DNA of 64,000 nt from Sterolibacterium sp964500605 (GTDB lineage: Bacteria; Pseudomonadota; Gammaproteobacteria; Burkholderiales; Rhodocyclaceae). The stretch is taken from the NCBI GenBank assembly GCA_964500605.1, contig CAZCOS010000001.1, positions 1 to 64,000 on the forward strand, in the 5' to 3' direction. Below, in pieces: positions 41,074-49,861 of this stretch. Numbering within the stretch: position 1 is the first letter of the stretch; the number at the start of each line of letters is the position of its first letter. The notes under the pieces were generated by a model, which was not told the DNA's origin, did not search any database, and saw nothing but the letters and a program-made list of their open reading frames with translations. The position numbers and the translations under genes were made by a program.

Positions 41074-41123
41074 GCCGAATAGGGCCGAATAAGGCCGAAT
41101 AGAGACAAATAGGGCCAAATAGC
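41074..41123. repeat. Five 10-bp tandem repeats upstream of the tRNA-Pro promoter
   Basis: The units are GCCGAATAGG, GCCGAATAAG, GCCGAATAGA, GACAAATAGG and GCCAAATAGC, with an exact 10-base period. They lie 30-80 bases upstream of the tRNA promoter -35 and immediately past the 3' end of the LysR gene. Confidence 0.8.
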
Positions 41124-41157
41124 CATCCTTGGCACCGGATGTGGACGCGCGCCTTCT

Positions 41158-42099
41158 TCAAAGTATCCGTTGCTCACTCGGCCCAGGAACTGGCCAAGGG
41201 TCGGCGTCCCAGTAGGAAGAATCACCATAGGTCTTTTTCAAAAGCTCGACAAACAAGCGCACACGAAGCGGCAGCTGGCGTCGTCCTGGAAATACGGCGT
41301 AAATACCAAGCGGCGGCGCGGCACAATCGTCCAGAACGCAGACCAGCCGGCCTTCACGAACATCCTCGCCGACCTCCCACCACGAACGCCAGGCCAGACC
41401 GCGCCCGGATAATGCCCAATCGCGTAAAACGGCACCGTCATTACACTCAAAGCGTCCACTTACCTTGACGGTTTGGAGCTCCCTACTTTCATTCGAACGT
41501 AATGTCCAACCTCGCTGCTGCCGAAGCGATAAACAAGCATGGTCATCCAAATCGGCGAGGGCACGGGGCACACCATGTCGGTTCAAATAGTCAGGACTGG
41601 CCACAACGACCCGCCGCATATCGCCCAGACGAACGCTCACCAAACTGGAATCCGGTAAGGCCCCGATACGCACGGCGCAATCGATCCCTTCGTTAACCAG
41701 ATCGACCAGTCGATCGGAAAGATCGAGATTCACGGTCAGAGATGGATTCTCGTCGAGATAACGCCCTACCAGCGGCGCGACATGCCGTCGCCCGAAACCC
41801 GCCGGAGCGGAAAGGCGCAAATGTCCGCTGACCTGTACTCCTCCCAGACTAACAGCCGCCTCGGCGTTGGCAAGATCGTTCAATACTCGCTGGCAATCCT
41901 CATAAAAAGCCTGCCCTTCGAAGGTCAGTGTCAGCTTGCGCGTGGTACGCGCAAGCAAGAGCACTCCGAGTCGCGCTTCCAGCGCAGAGATACGCCGACC
42001 GATCAAGGCGGGGGTCACCCCCTCGGCCTGAGCCGCAGCAGACAAACTACCCCGCGTAGCGGCTTCGACAAAAGCAGAAATCTGCTTGAAATAGTCCAT
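41158..42099 (-). CDS. LysR-family transcriptional regulator, divergent from aceB
   Basis: A 313-residue regulator with an N-terminal winged helix-turn-helix (FVEAATRGSLSAAAQ, TPALIGRRISALEARLG) and a LysR substrate-binding domain from about residue 92, of the CrgA/DsdC-like subgroup with the WTLRSNE and WEVGEDVREGRLV segments. It is transcribed away from malate synthase across a 183-bp gap containing an inverted repeat, so it is the likely regulator of aceB. The effector is unknown; glyoxylate or a C2-derived metabolite would be a reasonable guess. Confidence 0.9.
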   Translation of the reverse strand: MDYFKQISAFVEAATRGSLSAAAQAEGVTPALIGRRISALEARLGVLLLARTTRKLTLTFEGQAFYEDCQRVLNDLANAEAAVSLGGVQVSGHLRLSAPAGFGRRHVAPLVGRYLDENPSLTVNLDLSDRLVDLVNEGIDCAVRIGALPDSSLVSVRLGDMRRVVVASPDYLNRHGVPRALADLDDHACLSLRQQRGWTLRSNESRELQTVKVSGRFECNDGAVLRDWALSGRGLAWRSWWEVGEDVREGRLVCVLDDCAAPPLGIYAVFPGRRQLPLRVRLFVELLKKTYGDSSYWDADPWPVPGPSEQRIL

Positions 42100-42100
42100 A

Positions 42101-42133
42101 GCAATTCGATACTTTTAGTACAAGATGAATTGC
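42101..42133. promoter_or_regulatory. Inverted repeats in the LysR-aceB gap, candidate LysR operator
   Basis: GCAATTC (42101-42107) and GAATTGC (42127-42133) are perfect arms 19 bases apart, enclosing TACT-TTT-AGTA (42110-42120). LysR proteins bind such interrupted dyads between divergent genes. A further dyad TTCGA-T-TCGAA lies near 42161-42171. Confidence 0.5.
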
Positions 42134-42282
42134 ATCATAACCGACTTATCACGCCTGTTCGATTCGAATAACATGATGACCTGAGCCTTCTTTTCACACT
42201 GACGCGCTGTCTCCCTAACCCTCCATTTCTCGGCCGGACTTCGTTTCAACCCTTCAACCTTTCACATTTCAGGAATCCCGAC

Positions 42283-43875
42283 ATGTCCCTCCAACTTCCC
42301 GCTGGCGTACAGATCAACGCCCCATTGCACCCACGTTTTGAGGAAATTCTGACGCATGATGCGCTCAGTCTCGTCGCCAGACTTCATCGCGCATTCGAAT
42401 CTCGTCGTCAGGAACTTTTGAAAAAGCGCGTCGAACGCCAGGCACGCATTGACGCTGGTGAAATGCCGGATTTCCTCCCTGAAACCCGCTCCATCCGGGA
42501 AGGCGACTGGAAGATTGCACCGCTCCCGCCTGCCCTGGCCTGCCGTCGCGTTGAAATCACCGGCCCGGTTGAACGCAAGATGATCATCAACGCCTTCAAT
42601 TCCGGCGCAGACAGCTACATGACGGATTTCGAAGACTCGAATAGTCCGAACTGGTTCAACCAAATTCAGGGGCAGGTCAATCTGTTCGATGCGATCCGCC
42701 GCCAGATCAGCTATACCAACGAGGCCGGCAAGGAATATCGACTGAACGATAAGATCGCCACTTTGCAAATCCGTCCACGGGGTTGGCATCTTGATGAAAA
42801 ACATATGCTCGTCGACGGCCAACGTGTCTCCGGCGGCATTTTCGACTTCGCCTTGGTGTTCTTTCATAACGCCCGCGAGCAGATCGCTCGGGGGGCGGGT
42901 CCGTTCTACTATTTGCCTAAAATGGAATCCCACCTCGAGGCGCGCCTCTGGAATGACATTTTCATCCTCGCGCAGGAGCATGTCGGCTTGCCACGCGGCA
43001 CCATCAAGGCGACTGTATTAGTCGAAACCATTCTCGCCACCTTCGAAATGGAAGAGATTCTTTATGAATTACGCGAGCACAGTGCCGGCCTGAATGCGGG
43101 CCGCTGGGACTACATCTTTTCGTGCATCAAGAAGTTCAAGAAGAACAAAGATTTTTGCCTGGCCAATCGTGGTGCCATCACCATGGAAGTTCCTTTCATG
43201 CGCAGCTACGCGCTGGCACTGGTTCAAGCCTGCCACAAACGCGGTGCACCGGCGATGGGGGGCATGAGCGCGCTGATTCCGATCAAGAATGACCCCGCTG
43301 CCAACGAAAAAGCACTCGCGGGCATTCGCCACGACAAAACGCGCGATGCCAACGACGGCTACGATGGCGGCTGGGTAGCACACCCTGGGCTGGTTTCAAT
43401 CGCCATGGAGGAGTTTATCAAGGTGCTTGGTGACAAGCCCAATCAGTGGGAAAAACAGGTACAAGGCCAGTTTGGCCCGAAAGACTGGCTCAATTTTCAG
43501 CCCGAACAACCTATCACCGAAACCGGGCTACGCAACAACATCAACGTCGGAATCCATTACCTCGGCTCCTGGCTCGCGGGCAACGGGTGCGTGCCGATTC
43601 ACAACCTGATGGAAGATGCCGCCACCGCTGAAATCTCGCGTTCGCAAGTCTGGCAATGGGTCGTCTCGCCCAAAGGCAAACTGGATGATGGACGAAAAGT
43701 AACGGCTGACATGGTGCGCGCCCTGATTCCAGAAGAGCTGGCCAAGGTCAAGGCAGCCATCGGCGAGGAATCTCCTGCCACCTACGAACAAGCAGCCAAA
43801 ATCTTCGAGGAGATGTCATTGTCGGAGAATTTCCCCGAATTCCTCACGCTACCGCTCTACGAAGCGATGGATTAA
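42283..43875 (+). CDS. aceB: Malate synthase A
   Basis: Condenses glyoxylate and acetyl-CoA to malate in the glyoxylate cycle. The 530-residue length and motifs fit form A: DSYMTDFEDSNSPNWFNQ, QIRPRGWHLDEKHM, PKMESHLEARLWNDIF, and the region GTIKATVLVETILATFEMEE. The catalytic base aspartate region lies near MEDAATAEISRSQVWQW. Isocitrate lyase is not in the window. A divergent LysR gene probably controls it. The stop is followed by a hairpin whose T-run faces the opposite strand. Confidence 0.97.
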   Translation: MSLQLPAGVQINAPLHPRFEEILTHDALSLVARLHRAFESRRQELLKKRVERQARIDAGEMPDFLPETRSIREGDWKIAPLPPALACRRVEITGPVERKMIINAFNSGADSYMTDFEDSNSPNWFNQIQGQVNLFDAIRRQISYTNEAGKEYRLNDKIATLQIRPRGWHLDEKHMLVDGQRVSGGIFDFALVFFHNAREQIARGAGPFYYLPKMESHLEARLWNDIFILAQEHVGLPRGTIKATVLVETILATFEMEEILYELREHSAGLNAGRWDYIFSCIKKFKKNKDFCLANRGAITMEVPFMRSYALALVQACHKRGAPAMGGMSALIPIKNDPAANEKALAGIRHDKTRDANDGYDGGWVAHPGLVSIAMEEFIKVLGDKPNQWEKQVQGQFGPKDWLNFQPEQPITETGLRNNINVGIHYLGSWLAGNGCVPIHNLMEDAATAEISRSQVWQWVVSPKGKLDDGRKVTADMVRALIPEELAKVKAAIGEESPATYEQAAKIFEEMSLSENFPEFLTLPLYEAMD

Positions 43876-43880
43876 GGGCG

Positions 43881-43921
43881 AAAAAACATCGGGGCATCCC
43901 ACAAGAGATGCTCCGATGTTT
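43881..43921 (-). terminator. Intrinsic terminator of the small zinc-ribbon-like gene
   Basis: A 15-bp stem (AAACATCGGGGCATC with GATGCTCCGATGTTT, one G-T pair) and an 8-base loop. The A-run at 43881-43886 gives a T-run on the minus strand, so it terminates the leftward gene at 43946; it may also act after aceB. Confidence 0.75.
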
Positions 43922-43945
43922 ACAGGAAAAACATCACGAAAGTGG

Positions 43946-44173
43946 TTAAAACTGCTTGGCCGCGTTGAGGATCAGCCGGGCCTTGCTCTCAGCTTCAGCG
44001 CGATTGTTTGCTGACATCTGGCGACCAAAAGCTTCACGGGCAGCGCGTCCTTGTTTGGTAGCCTGGATGCTCTTGATGCACCGCCAGCGTTTACCGCCTT
44101 TGGTCTCGATTTGGCGCATCTCCTCTTTGGGGTGATGCGTACGACAGTGGTAGCAAAAAAGTGTGTCAGCCAT
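43946..44173 (-). CDS. Small conserved protein with CXXC and Cys/His-rich N-terminus
   Basis: A 75-residue protein with CYHCRTHHPKEEM near the start and WRCIKS at residue 31, giving a possible Cys3His zinc site. The rest is basic and helical (KQGRAAREAFGRQMSANNRA). No signal peptide. It has its own terminator and lies alone between aceB and the polysaccharide operon. I do not recognise a named function; the metal site is inferred. Confidence 0.7.
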   Translation of the reverse strand: MADTLFCYHCRTHHPKEEMRQIETKGGKRWRCIKSIQATKQGRAAREAFGRQMSANNRAEAESKARLILNAAKQF

Positions 44174-44276
44174 AGGGATAAAAATAAAACAGGAATGGTT
44201 GAACGGGCAGGACGCGCCATTTTAGCATCCTTCTCAGGACATGGCGATAAATTCAATGCCTGATAAATTCAATGCC

Positions 44277-46082
44277 TCAAGGCTGAAAGTTGCGCGGTTG
44301 ATAAGCCAGATCGCGTGTTGCCTCTTCATGTGAATACACTAAACTTTCATTCATGCGCTGTGCCATGGCCACATTGAAATCACGATAGCGGGGAATCAGG
44401 CTGGCCACCCGCAGGGCTGCCGAGAAAACACCAACGGGGATCGAAATAAAGCAAGGTTTCATATGCAAACTTTCAAAAATCCGGGCCACCATGTCTCGAT
44501 AGCGCAGACTTTCTCCACCGCTTAACTCGTAAGCCTTATCGAAGGTTGCCGGACGCTCAATGGCGGTCACACAAGCAGCAGCCAGATCGTCAGCATGCAC
44601 GGGTTGCCGCATGCCAGTTCCTGCACCCAGCAAAGGAAAACATCGGGTGCGACGAATCAAGCGACGAATAAGCGACACATTGCGATCCATGCCACAACCA
44701 TAAATCAAGGTCGGACGGAAAATGGTCCAGCGCACGTCCCGCTGGGCACAAAGGAATCTCACCGCATCTTCCGCATCAGCCAATCGTTTGGCAAATGCGC
44801 GCTCAGCAGCAACTGAAGACTTCGCCTTGCTGAATTTGCTAGAAGAACTAAAAGCAATCAATCGACGCACACCCAGTTCGGAAAATGCTTCAATCCGTTC
44901 AGGCAAAATTGCCAAGGGGGCCAGGTGGATCAACGCACGGGCCGCAGGCAACAACCTTAAACTGGCTATATCGCCTATGTCGGCCTTCAACCAGAAAACA
45001 CTAGCGGCCTCTTCAGCCCAATCGGGGGCCCCTTGACGACTCAAGGCCACCACCCGATAACCGGCATGAACCAACCGTGGTAGCAACAAACGCCCCACTT
45101 GGCTACTTGCCCCAGACACCATGACGGTTCGCGAAATCATCGTCTGATCTTCACCCCGCCACAAACTTGCGTAACGCGAATACACCGCGATATCCCGCTT
45201 TGCATCATGACGCCCCCTGTCCCGAGCGTGCCACAAGAGCCAGGGAAGCAACAGCAGATAACGGAGGTGAACTGCAAAAATGACTGCCATCATGACAAAA
45301 CGACTGTAACGCCGCCGGAAAAACTTGAGGTAAAACCGTGTCATCCCCTTGTGCTTGTGCCACTCCACAAAAAGGGAAGAAACGCGGCTTCCTCCTTTGA
45401 GGTGAGTAATCGTCACATCCGGTACAAATAAAATGGTGTAATTCTCCTGCGAAAACCGAACACACCAATCCAGATCTTCACAATGCAAAAAATAAGCCTC
45501 ATCCAGAGGCCCCACCTTTTCCAGTGCAGACAGGCGAACAAACATAAATGCTCCGGAAATGGCTTCCACAGCAACGGGCTCGCTAGGAAGAGGCTCTCCT
45601 CGCATGTTGAAAGTCTGAAACAAGGATTGATCCGGAAAAAGACGATCCAACCTCAACACCCGCATCAATGATCGCCATGGTGTCGGGATGTATCGACGAC
45701 AACCCACCTGCTCGCTGCCATCCTCATTCCGAACCATGCACCCCGCCATTCCGGCTGTAGGATGCTCATCCATAACGCGCTGCATGCGCCCCACAGCATC
45801 CTCCGGGACCACACAATCCGGATTGATGAACAATACATAATCCCCGGTGACATGGGTCAAGCCGATATTGCAGCCCACTGAAAAGCCGAGGTTAACACCA
45901 TTCCGGATGATGATTACCCGCTCATCATCGCCACAAAAAGCCTCCAGCCGCGCAAGGCTGTCATCGGTCGACTGATTGTCGGACACCACGACTTTCACCG
46001 GCACATCCGAAGCCAGCAAAGAGCCGACACAAGCCGTCAGCTGGATGCCGCTGTTGTAATTAACGATAATGGCGGTAATCAT
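44277..46082 (-). CDS. Fused GT2 glycosyltransferase and NAD(P)-dependent epimerase-like protein
   Basis: A single 601-codon frame joining two enzymes. Residues 1-250 are a GT2 (WbbL/RfbF-like rhamnosyltransferase-type) domain: TAIIVNYNSG, VVSDNQSTDDS, LFINPDCVVPEDA, FLHCEDLDWCVRF. A hydrophobic segment at 262-285 follows. From M315 there is an extended-SDR/epimerase domain with the Rossmann motif SGASSQVGRLLLP, HADDLAAACVTAI and AYELSGGESLRYRDM. The canonical YXXXK pair is not evident, so the second domain may be an atypical SDR. An internal ATG at codon 315 lacks a strong ribosome binding site. Last gene of the leftward polysaccharide operon. Confidence 0.88.
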   Translation of the reverse strand: MITAIIVNYNSGIQLTACVGSLLASDVPVKVVVSDNQSTDDSLARLEAFCGDDERVIIIRNGVNLGFSVGCNIGLTHVTGDYVLFINPDCVVPEDAVGRMQRVMDEHPTAGMAGCMVRNEDGSEQVGCRRYIPTPWRSLMRVLRLDRLFPDQSLFQTFNMRGEPLPSEPVAVEAISGAFMFVRLSALEKVGPLDEAYFLHCEDLDWCVRFSQENYTILFVPDVTITHLKGGSRVSSLFVEWHKHKGMTRFYLKFFRRRYSRFVMMAVIFAVHLRYLLLLPWLLWHARDRGRHDAKRDIAVYSRYASLWRGEDQTMISRTVMVSGASSQVGRLLLPRLVHAGYRVVALSRQGAPDWAEEAASVFWLKADIGDIASLRLLPAARALIHLAPLAILPERIEAFSELGVRRLIAFSSSSKFSKAKSSVAAERAFAKRLADAEDAVRFLCAQRDVRWTIFRPTLIYGCGMDRNVSLIRRLIRRTRCFPLLGAGTGMRQPVHADDLAAACVTAIERPATFDKAYELSGGESLRYRDMVARIFESLHMKPCFISIPVGVFSAALRVASLIPRYRDFNVAMAQRMNESLVYSHEEATRDLAYQPRNFQP

Positions 46083-46112
46083 GGGGCAGACGCGAACAAA
46101 AGAGGCGGGATT

Positions 46113-47261
46113 TTATTGTGCCGACGGCTTTTTCGGCGAAAGTAAATCGCGATAAACCGCCAGTGTTTGTCGGATCACGATGTCATCCGAGAAACTTGCC
46201 TCAACCAATGCCCGCCCGCACTGCCCGAACACCTGGCGCAAGGCCCCATCTTCGAGCAAACGGCGCATCGCGGCCGCAAGCGGAGGAACCTCACGCGGCG
46301 GAACCAGAAAACCGTTCTCGCCGTCGATCACAACCTCCCGGCATCCGGGTACATCCGTCGCCACCAGAGGCAGGCCGCATGCCGCGGCTTCCAGCAAGAC
46401 CTTGGGCAAACCCTCCCGGTAAGACGGCAGACAAACCACATCGGCCTGAGCAAACACGGTGGGCATATCCTCGCGCCGCCCCCACCACTCAACCCCGGCC
46501 TTGCCATGCCATGAGCGCAAGGTCGCCTCGTCGATAGAGGCCGGGTTCTCCGGGTCGGGATCACCCACTAACACAAAGCGGGCAGCCATCCCCGCTGCAT
46601 GGAGCTCGTGCGCCGCCGCAACAAATTCAAGCACCCCCTTGTCGCGCAGCATCCGGGCCACCAGCATCACCACAGCAACAGATTCCTCGCAATCCCGTCT
46701 ATTTGATGGATGGAATCGCCCCACATCCACCCCCGCCCCACGAATCAGCACCGCATCCCGGGAACGCACCGTCCCTTGCTCAACAAAGGCTGACAAATCA
46801 TCCCGATTCTCGAATATCACCCGACTACCTACCGGATTCATCAGGAAACGGTAGGCCAGGCGCAAAACCGGACGCAGAAATCTGGCCTTTTTATCTTCGG
46901 AGCTAAAAACATAGCCCATACCCACCGGCGCATTGACGACGCCACGCACTCCCGCCAAACGCGCCGCCAGCGAACCGTAAAGTATCGGCTTGACGGCAAT
47001 GTGATGAACAATATCCGGCCGCTCGCGCCGATAAATACGCCAGACCATCCCTATTTGACGCAATTCGCGCAGCGGATTCAGGCTACGCCGGTCAAAGTCC
47101 AGTGAAATGAAACGCAGACCGGCCTCCCGGATGCGCTCACCATGCTTCTGCTCCCGTGCTGCCACCACCACCTCATAACCCGCCTCGAGAGCAGCCTTGG
47201 CCCGAGTCAGGAAATGGGAGCAAAAAAACCAGTCTTCAGTGATAAGAAAGAGCAGCTTCAT
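46113..47261 (-). CDS. GT4 family glycosyltransferase
   Basis: A 382-residue GT-B-fold glycosyltransferase of surface-polysaccharide assembly. The N-terminus KLLFLITEDWFFCSHFL followed by ALEAGYEVVVAAREQ is typical, and the C-terminal donor domain has VVMLVARMLRDKGVLEFV and the EX7E-type SYREGLPKVLLEAAACGLP. Both donor and acceptor sugars are unknown. ATG 47261 overlaps the stop of the upstream GT2 gene (ATGA), favouring it over an alternative 10 codons earlier. Confidence 0.92.
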   Translation of the reverse strand: MKLLFLITEDWFFCSHFLTRAKAALEAGYEVVVAAREQKHGERIREAGLRFISLDFDRRSLNPLRELRQIGMVWRIYRRERPDIVHHIAVKPILYGSLAARLAGVRGVVNAPVGMGYVFSSEDKKARFLRPVLRLAYRFLMNPVGSRVIFENRDDLSAFVEQGTVRSRDAVLIRGAGVDVGRFHPSNRRDCEESVAVVMLVARMLRDKGVLEFVAAAHELHAAGMAARFVLVGDPDPENPASIDEATLRSWHGKAGVEWWGRREDMPTVFAQADVVCLPSYREGLPKVLLEAAACGLPLVATDVPGCREVVIDGENGFLVPPREVPPLAAAMRRLLEDGALRQVFGQCGRALVEASFSDDIVIRQTLAVYRDLLSPKKPSAQ

Positions 47262-48130
47262 TGCTCTAGCGCACCCAGTGTTGCCAGACACTGCCGGAAA
47301 GTATCAAGGACATCGGCAGGAACCGGCTCTCCCATTCGCCGAAAGAAAATCGGCTCCCCACCCGGCAAGGCTGCCAGACCATCCAGCACGACTTTGACAG
47401 AAGACAAAGCCAGAGCACGAAAGACATTTCCCCAAGCGTTCTTGCCGACGAAGTAATCCAGTTGCGCGGCCAGAAGCGAGTGCCTGGCCACCAAAGTACG
47501 CTTCAGCTGGAAAGGACCCTGCCTGTAGGCCAGCAAGACGTCCTCAAGGCAAGCATAACGGCTATCCAAAGACCCACGCAGCAGCAATTCCTGATCTTCA
47601 GCACGGCACACTTCAGGCAAGCGGTAAGGATGTGTTTCAAACCATTCACGCCGCCCCATCCAGCTCGGGTGAGGCAAAGGGATGTTGCGCCACAGCCGTG
47701 CACAAAGCCGCGCATGATCTGCTGCAAAAGGAAGCAAGCCGACAACCGTAGCCGGATCTCGAAAAACCACGGCACGACACCCCAGCAAATCCACCTCTGG
47801 ATGCGTATCCAGATACATCACCTGTCTTTCGAAGCGCACCGGAAAGCAGATGTCATCCGCATCCATACGGGCAATGTATCGCCCCCGTGCCAATGCAACA
47901 CCTTCATTAAGCCGCTTGGGCAAGCCCTTTCCAAGTCCGTCACTCAAGATACGGATGCGCTCATCGGCAAATGAGTGCGCGATTTCTACTGAATCGTCCG
48001 TCGAGCCATCGTCCAAGAAAAGCAGCTCGAAATCGCAGAAAGTCTGTGACAAAACCGAGCGCAACGCGAGCCCCAGGGTGGCAGAACCGTTGCGACAAGG
48101 TAGCAACACCGATACTAGCGGCGTATTCAT
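47258..48130 (-). CDS. GT2 family glycosyltransferase
   Basis: A 290-residue GT-A-fold enzyme with VSVLLPCRNGSATLGLALRS, the nucleotide-sugar site FLDDGSTDDS, and the DXD motif RMDADD near residue 90. No membrane segment is obvious. It lies 67 bp after the fucosyltransferase-like gene and overlaps the GT4 gene by four bases. The sugar added is not predictable. Confidence 0.92.
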   Translation of the reverse strand: MNTPLVSVLLPCRNGSATLGLALRSVLSQTFCDFELLFLDDGSTDDSVEIAHSFADERIRILSDGLGKGLPKRLNEGVALARGRYIARMDADDICFPVRFERQVMYLDTHPEVDLLGCRAVVFRDPATVVGLLPFAADHARLCARLWRNIPLPHPSWMGRREWFETHPYRLPEVCRAEDQELLLRGSLDSRYACLEDVLLAYRQGPFQLKRTLVARHSLLAAQLDYFVGKNAWGNVFRALALSSVKVVLDGLAALPGGEPIFFRRMGEPVPADVLDTFRQCLATLGALEQ

Positions 48131-48197
48131 ATCGGTATCCAGAATTCCGCTTTCAAAAACCTAGGAGCATGACACACGCCCCTCCCCCTGAAAACCA

Positions 48198-49064
48198 TCA
48201 CACACGAATCCAGGCAGACGGGATGAGCGTATCGGTATCCCGGCCATCTGCAAACCATCGAAGTGGAGCCACAACGATCTTGTCGGGGCGTGAATTCAAC
48301 CATGCGCCCCACCAACTGAAACTGCTATTGGCGATGATCTGATGATCGCACAAAGCCATCAGGCGCAAATCCTGAAATGCTGCTGCCTCACCATTGTGAT
48401 CTACATAAGTCACCCGGCCTGGCAATTTCAAATTTTCGCGCGCCCAGACAGGGTCGTCCGAAAAAACAAAGAAATCCGGGCTTCTCACACGAAACAAAAC
48501 ACAATCGATAGCCGTCCGGTAATACTCAAGAGAACACAAACCATGCGTTGAAGCCGCCCCTTTGTGAGACACATAATCTCCACGTCGCACATGAATCGAG
48601 ACTGCCTCTCCTTGCGAAATCGCCTTCGCAATTTCCTGGTCACGCACCCCCAACGGCACACGAGGCACTAACTCTTGACGAATCAAGCCCGCAATCCCAT
48701 CGAAATAGTGATGACTCTGCCAATACCCTTCAAGGTAGCTGTTATCCGGCAAAGTTAACATCGCCGGGTCATAAGCAAAGCCAGATTCACGAAAATGCCG
48801 CCAGCAGCGAGGTAAAAAAGGAATTCGTCGCAAAAAGCGTCCATGATGCAAGCGACAACAACACGCTTCCAAAGTCTCGGCGGGACGTGCGCGAATGCCA
48901 TACTGCTCAAGCTCGTAAATACGAGGTGTCACGGATGGCGGAGGGTTCCGATACCACGCCAGATCCAGCACCAAATCGGTATTTCTCGCGTGCGCCAATG
49001 ACCGCCCTGCCGCGTACTGAAACAGCTGATTACCCAGCCCCCCGCACAAGTGAACGACAATCAC
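48198..49064 (-). CDS. GT11 family alpha-1,2-fucosyltransferase-like protein
   Basis: A 288-residue protein with all GT11 landmarks: the N-terminal CGGLGNQLFQYAAGRSLA, the donor-binding VSIHVRRGDYVS, and the C-terminal DLRLMALCDHQIIANSSFSW. Known members transfer fucose in alpha-1,2 linkage to galactose, so a fucosylated surface glycan is suggested. No GDP-fucose synthesis genes are in the window. The start is a GTG at 49064 overlapping the stop of the upstream gene (GTGA). Confidence 0.88.
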   Translation of the reverse strand: MIVVHLCGGLGNQLFQYAAGRSLAHARNTDLVLDLAWYRNPPPSVTPRIYELEQYGIRARPAETLEACCCRLHHGRFLRRIPFLPRCWRHFRESGFAYDPAMLTLPDNSYLEGYWQSHHYFDGIAGLIRQELVPRVPLGVRDQEIAKAISQGEAVSIHVRRGDYVSHKGAASTHGLCSLEYYRTAIDCVLFRVRSPDFFVFSDDPVWARENLKLPGRVTYVDHNGEAAAFQDLRLMALCDHQIIANSSFSWWGAWLNSRPDKIVVAPLRWFADGRDTDTLIPSAWIRV

Positions 49065-49861
49065 GACGCCACGCCCGTCACCGAATTGTGCCGGGCAAAA
49101 ACAAACAAGCCACACGCATATTCTTCATTTACAGCGGCTTCCGGTGAAACATTGCAGTGCAACCTGGAATCATCTCCGACATAAGAAAACTCCAGCAGTA
49201 CCAGGTCCGGGAAACACCGAACGAAGTCGACCGGCGAAAACACACGATGTGCGTTGTAACAAACACGTTCCCGCCCCACAGGAACAGACACATACAACCG
49301 TCCGTCCACCGCCAGTATCCGGTTCAACTCCGCTGTAGCCTTGATACTCCCGGAAGGGTCAAGCGGGTCACCATAACGCCCCAGGCCAATATGCTCAATG
49401 ACATGCAAACAAGAAGCCGAAGCGATCGAAGCATCCGCATAGGGCAGTGCCAGCACAGAGCCGGCTCGACAATCCAGCCCCGGAAGCTGCACCTGCAATG
49501 GCCGAATATCCACAAAGCTCGTCGGGACGCATTGGCTCAACATACCGACATAACGGACATCGGAGCCAATATCGACATGCTGCACCGGGCGCGCCGTCGA
49601 AATATGGCGCATTGCCCAGGCGGCCTGATAAAAATAATGGGCATCGATCGGCGTCGTGCCGGTGTGGTCAAACAGACAGGGATAAAAATCAGCAAGACGC
49701 GCCTGCCCCCCCAGCCGACGGAATTTCTGCCAATCCAGGAACAACCGCACATAACCGGAACATGCGCGCAACGGCCTTTCACGCAAGGGTTGCAGCCAGC
49801 GATAAAGATTGCGCGCCCTTTGAAGGCACAATGGATGAATTCGCAGCCACTGTTCAATCAT
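49061..49861 (-). CDS. DUF268-like, methyltransferase-fold protein
   Basis: A 266-residue protein with FDHTGTTPIDAHYFYQAAWA, VDIGSDVRYVGMLS, FVDIRPLQVQLPGLD and SASCLHVIEHIGLGRYGDP. These are features of DUF268 proteins, which look like class I methyltransferases with altered SAM motifs. It is embedded in the polysaccharide operon and overlaps the next methyltransferase gene by eight bases at its 5' end. Catalytic role unknown; glycan methylation is one possibility. Confidence 0.75.
   Translation of the reverse strand: MIEQWLRIHPLCLQRARNLYRWLQPLRERPLRACSGYVRLFLDWQKFRRLGGQARLADFYPCLFDHTGTTPIDAHYFYQAAWAMRHISTARPVQHVDIGSDVRYVGMLSQCVPTSFVDIRPLQVQLPGLDCRAGSVLALPYADASIASASCLHVIEHIGLGRYGDPLDPSGSIKATAELNRILAVDGRLYVSVPVGRERVCYNAHRVFSPVDFVRCFPDLVLLEFSYVGDDSRLHCNVSPEAAVNEEYACGLFVFARHNSVTGVAS

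Noticed and set aside
41074..41123. CRISPR array or replication iterons
   Set aside because: The units are 10 bp without spacers, there are no cas genes, and no rep gene is nearby; they are direct tandem repeats beside a tRNA promoter.
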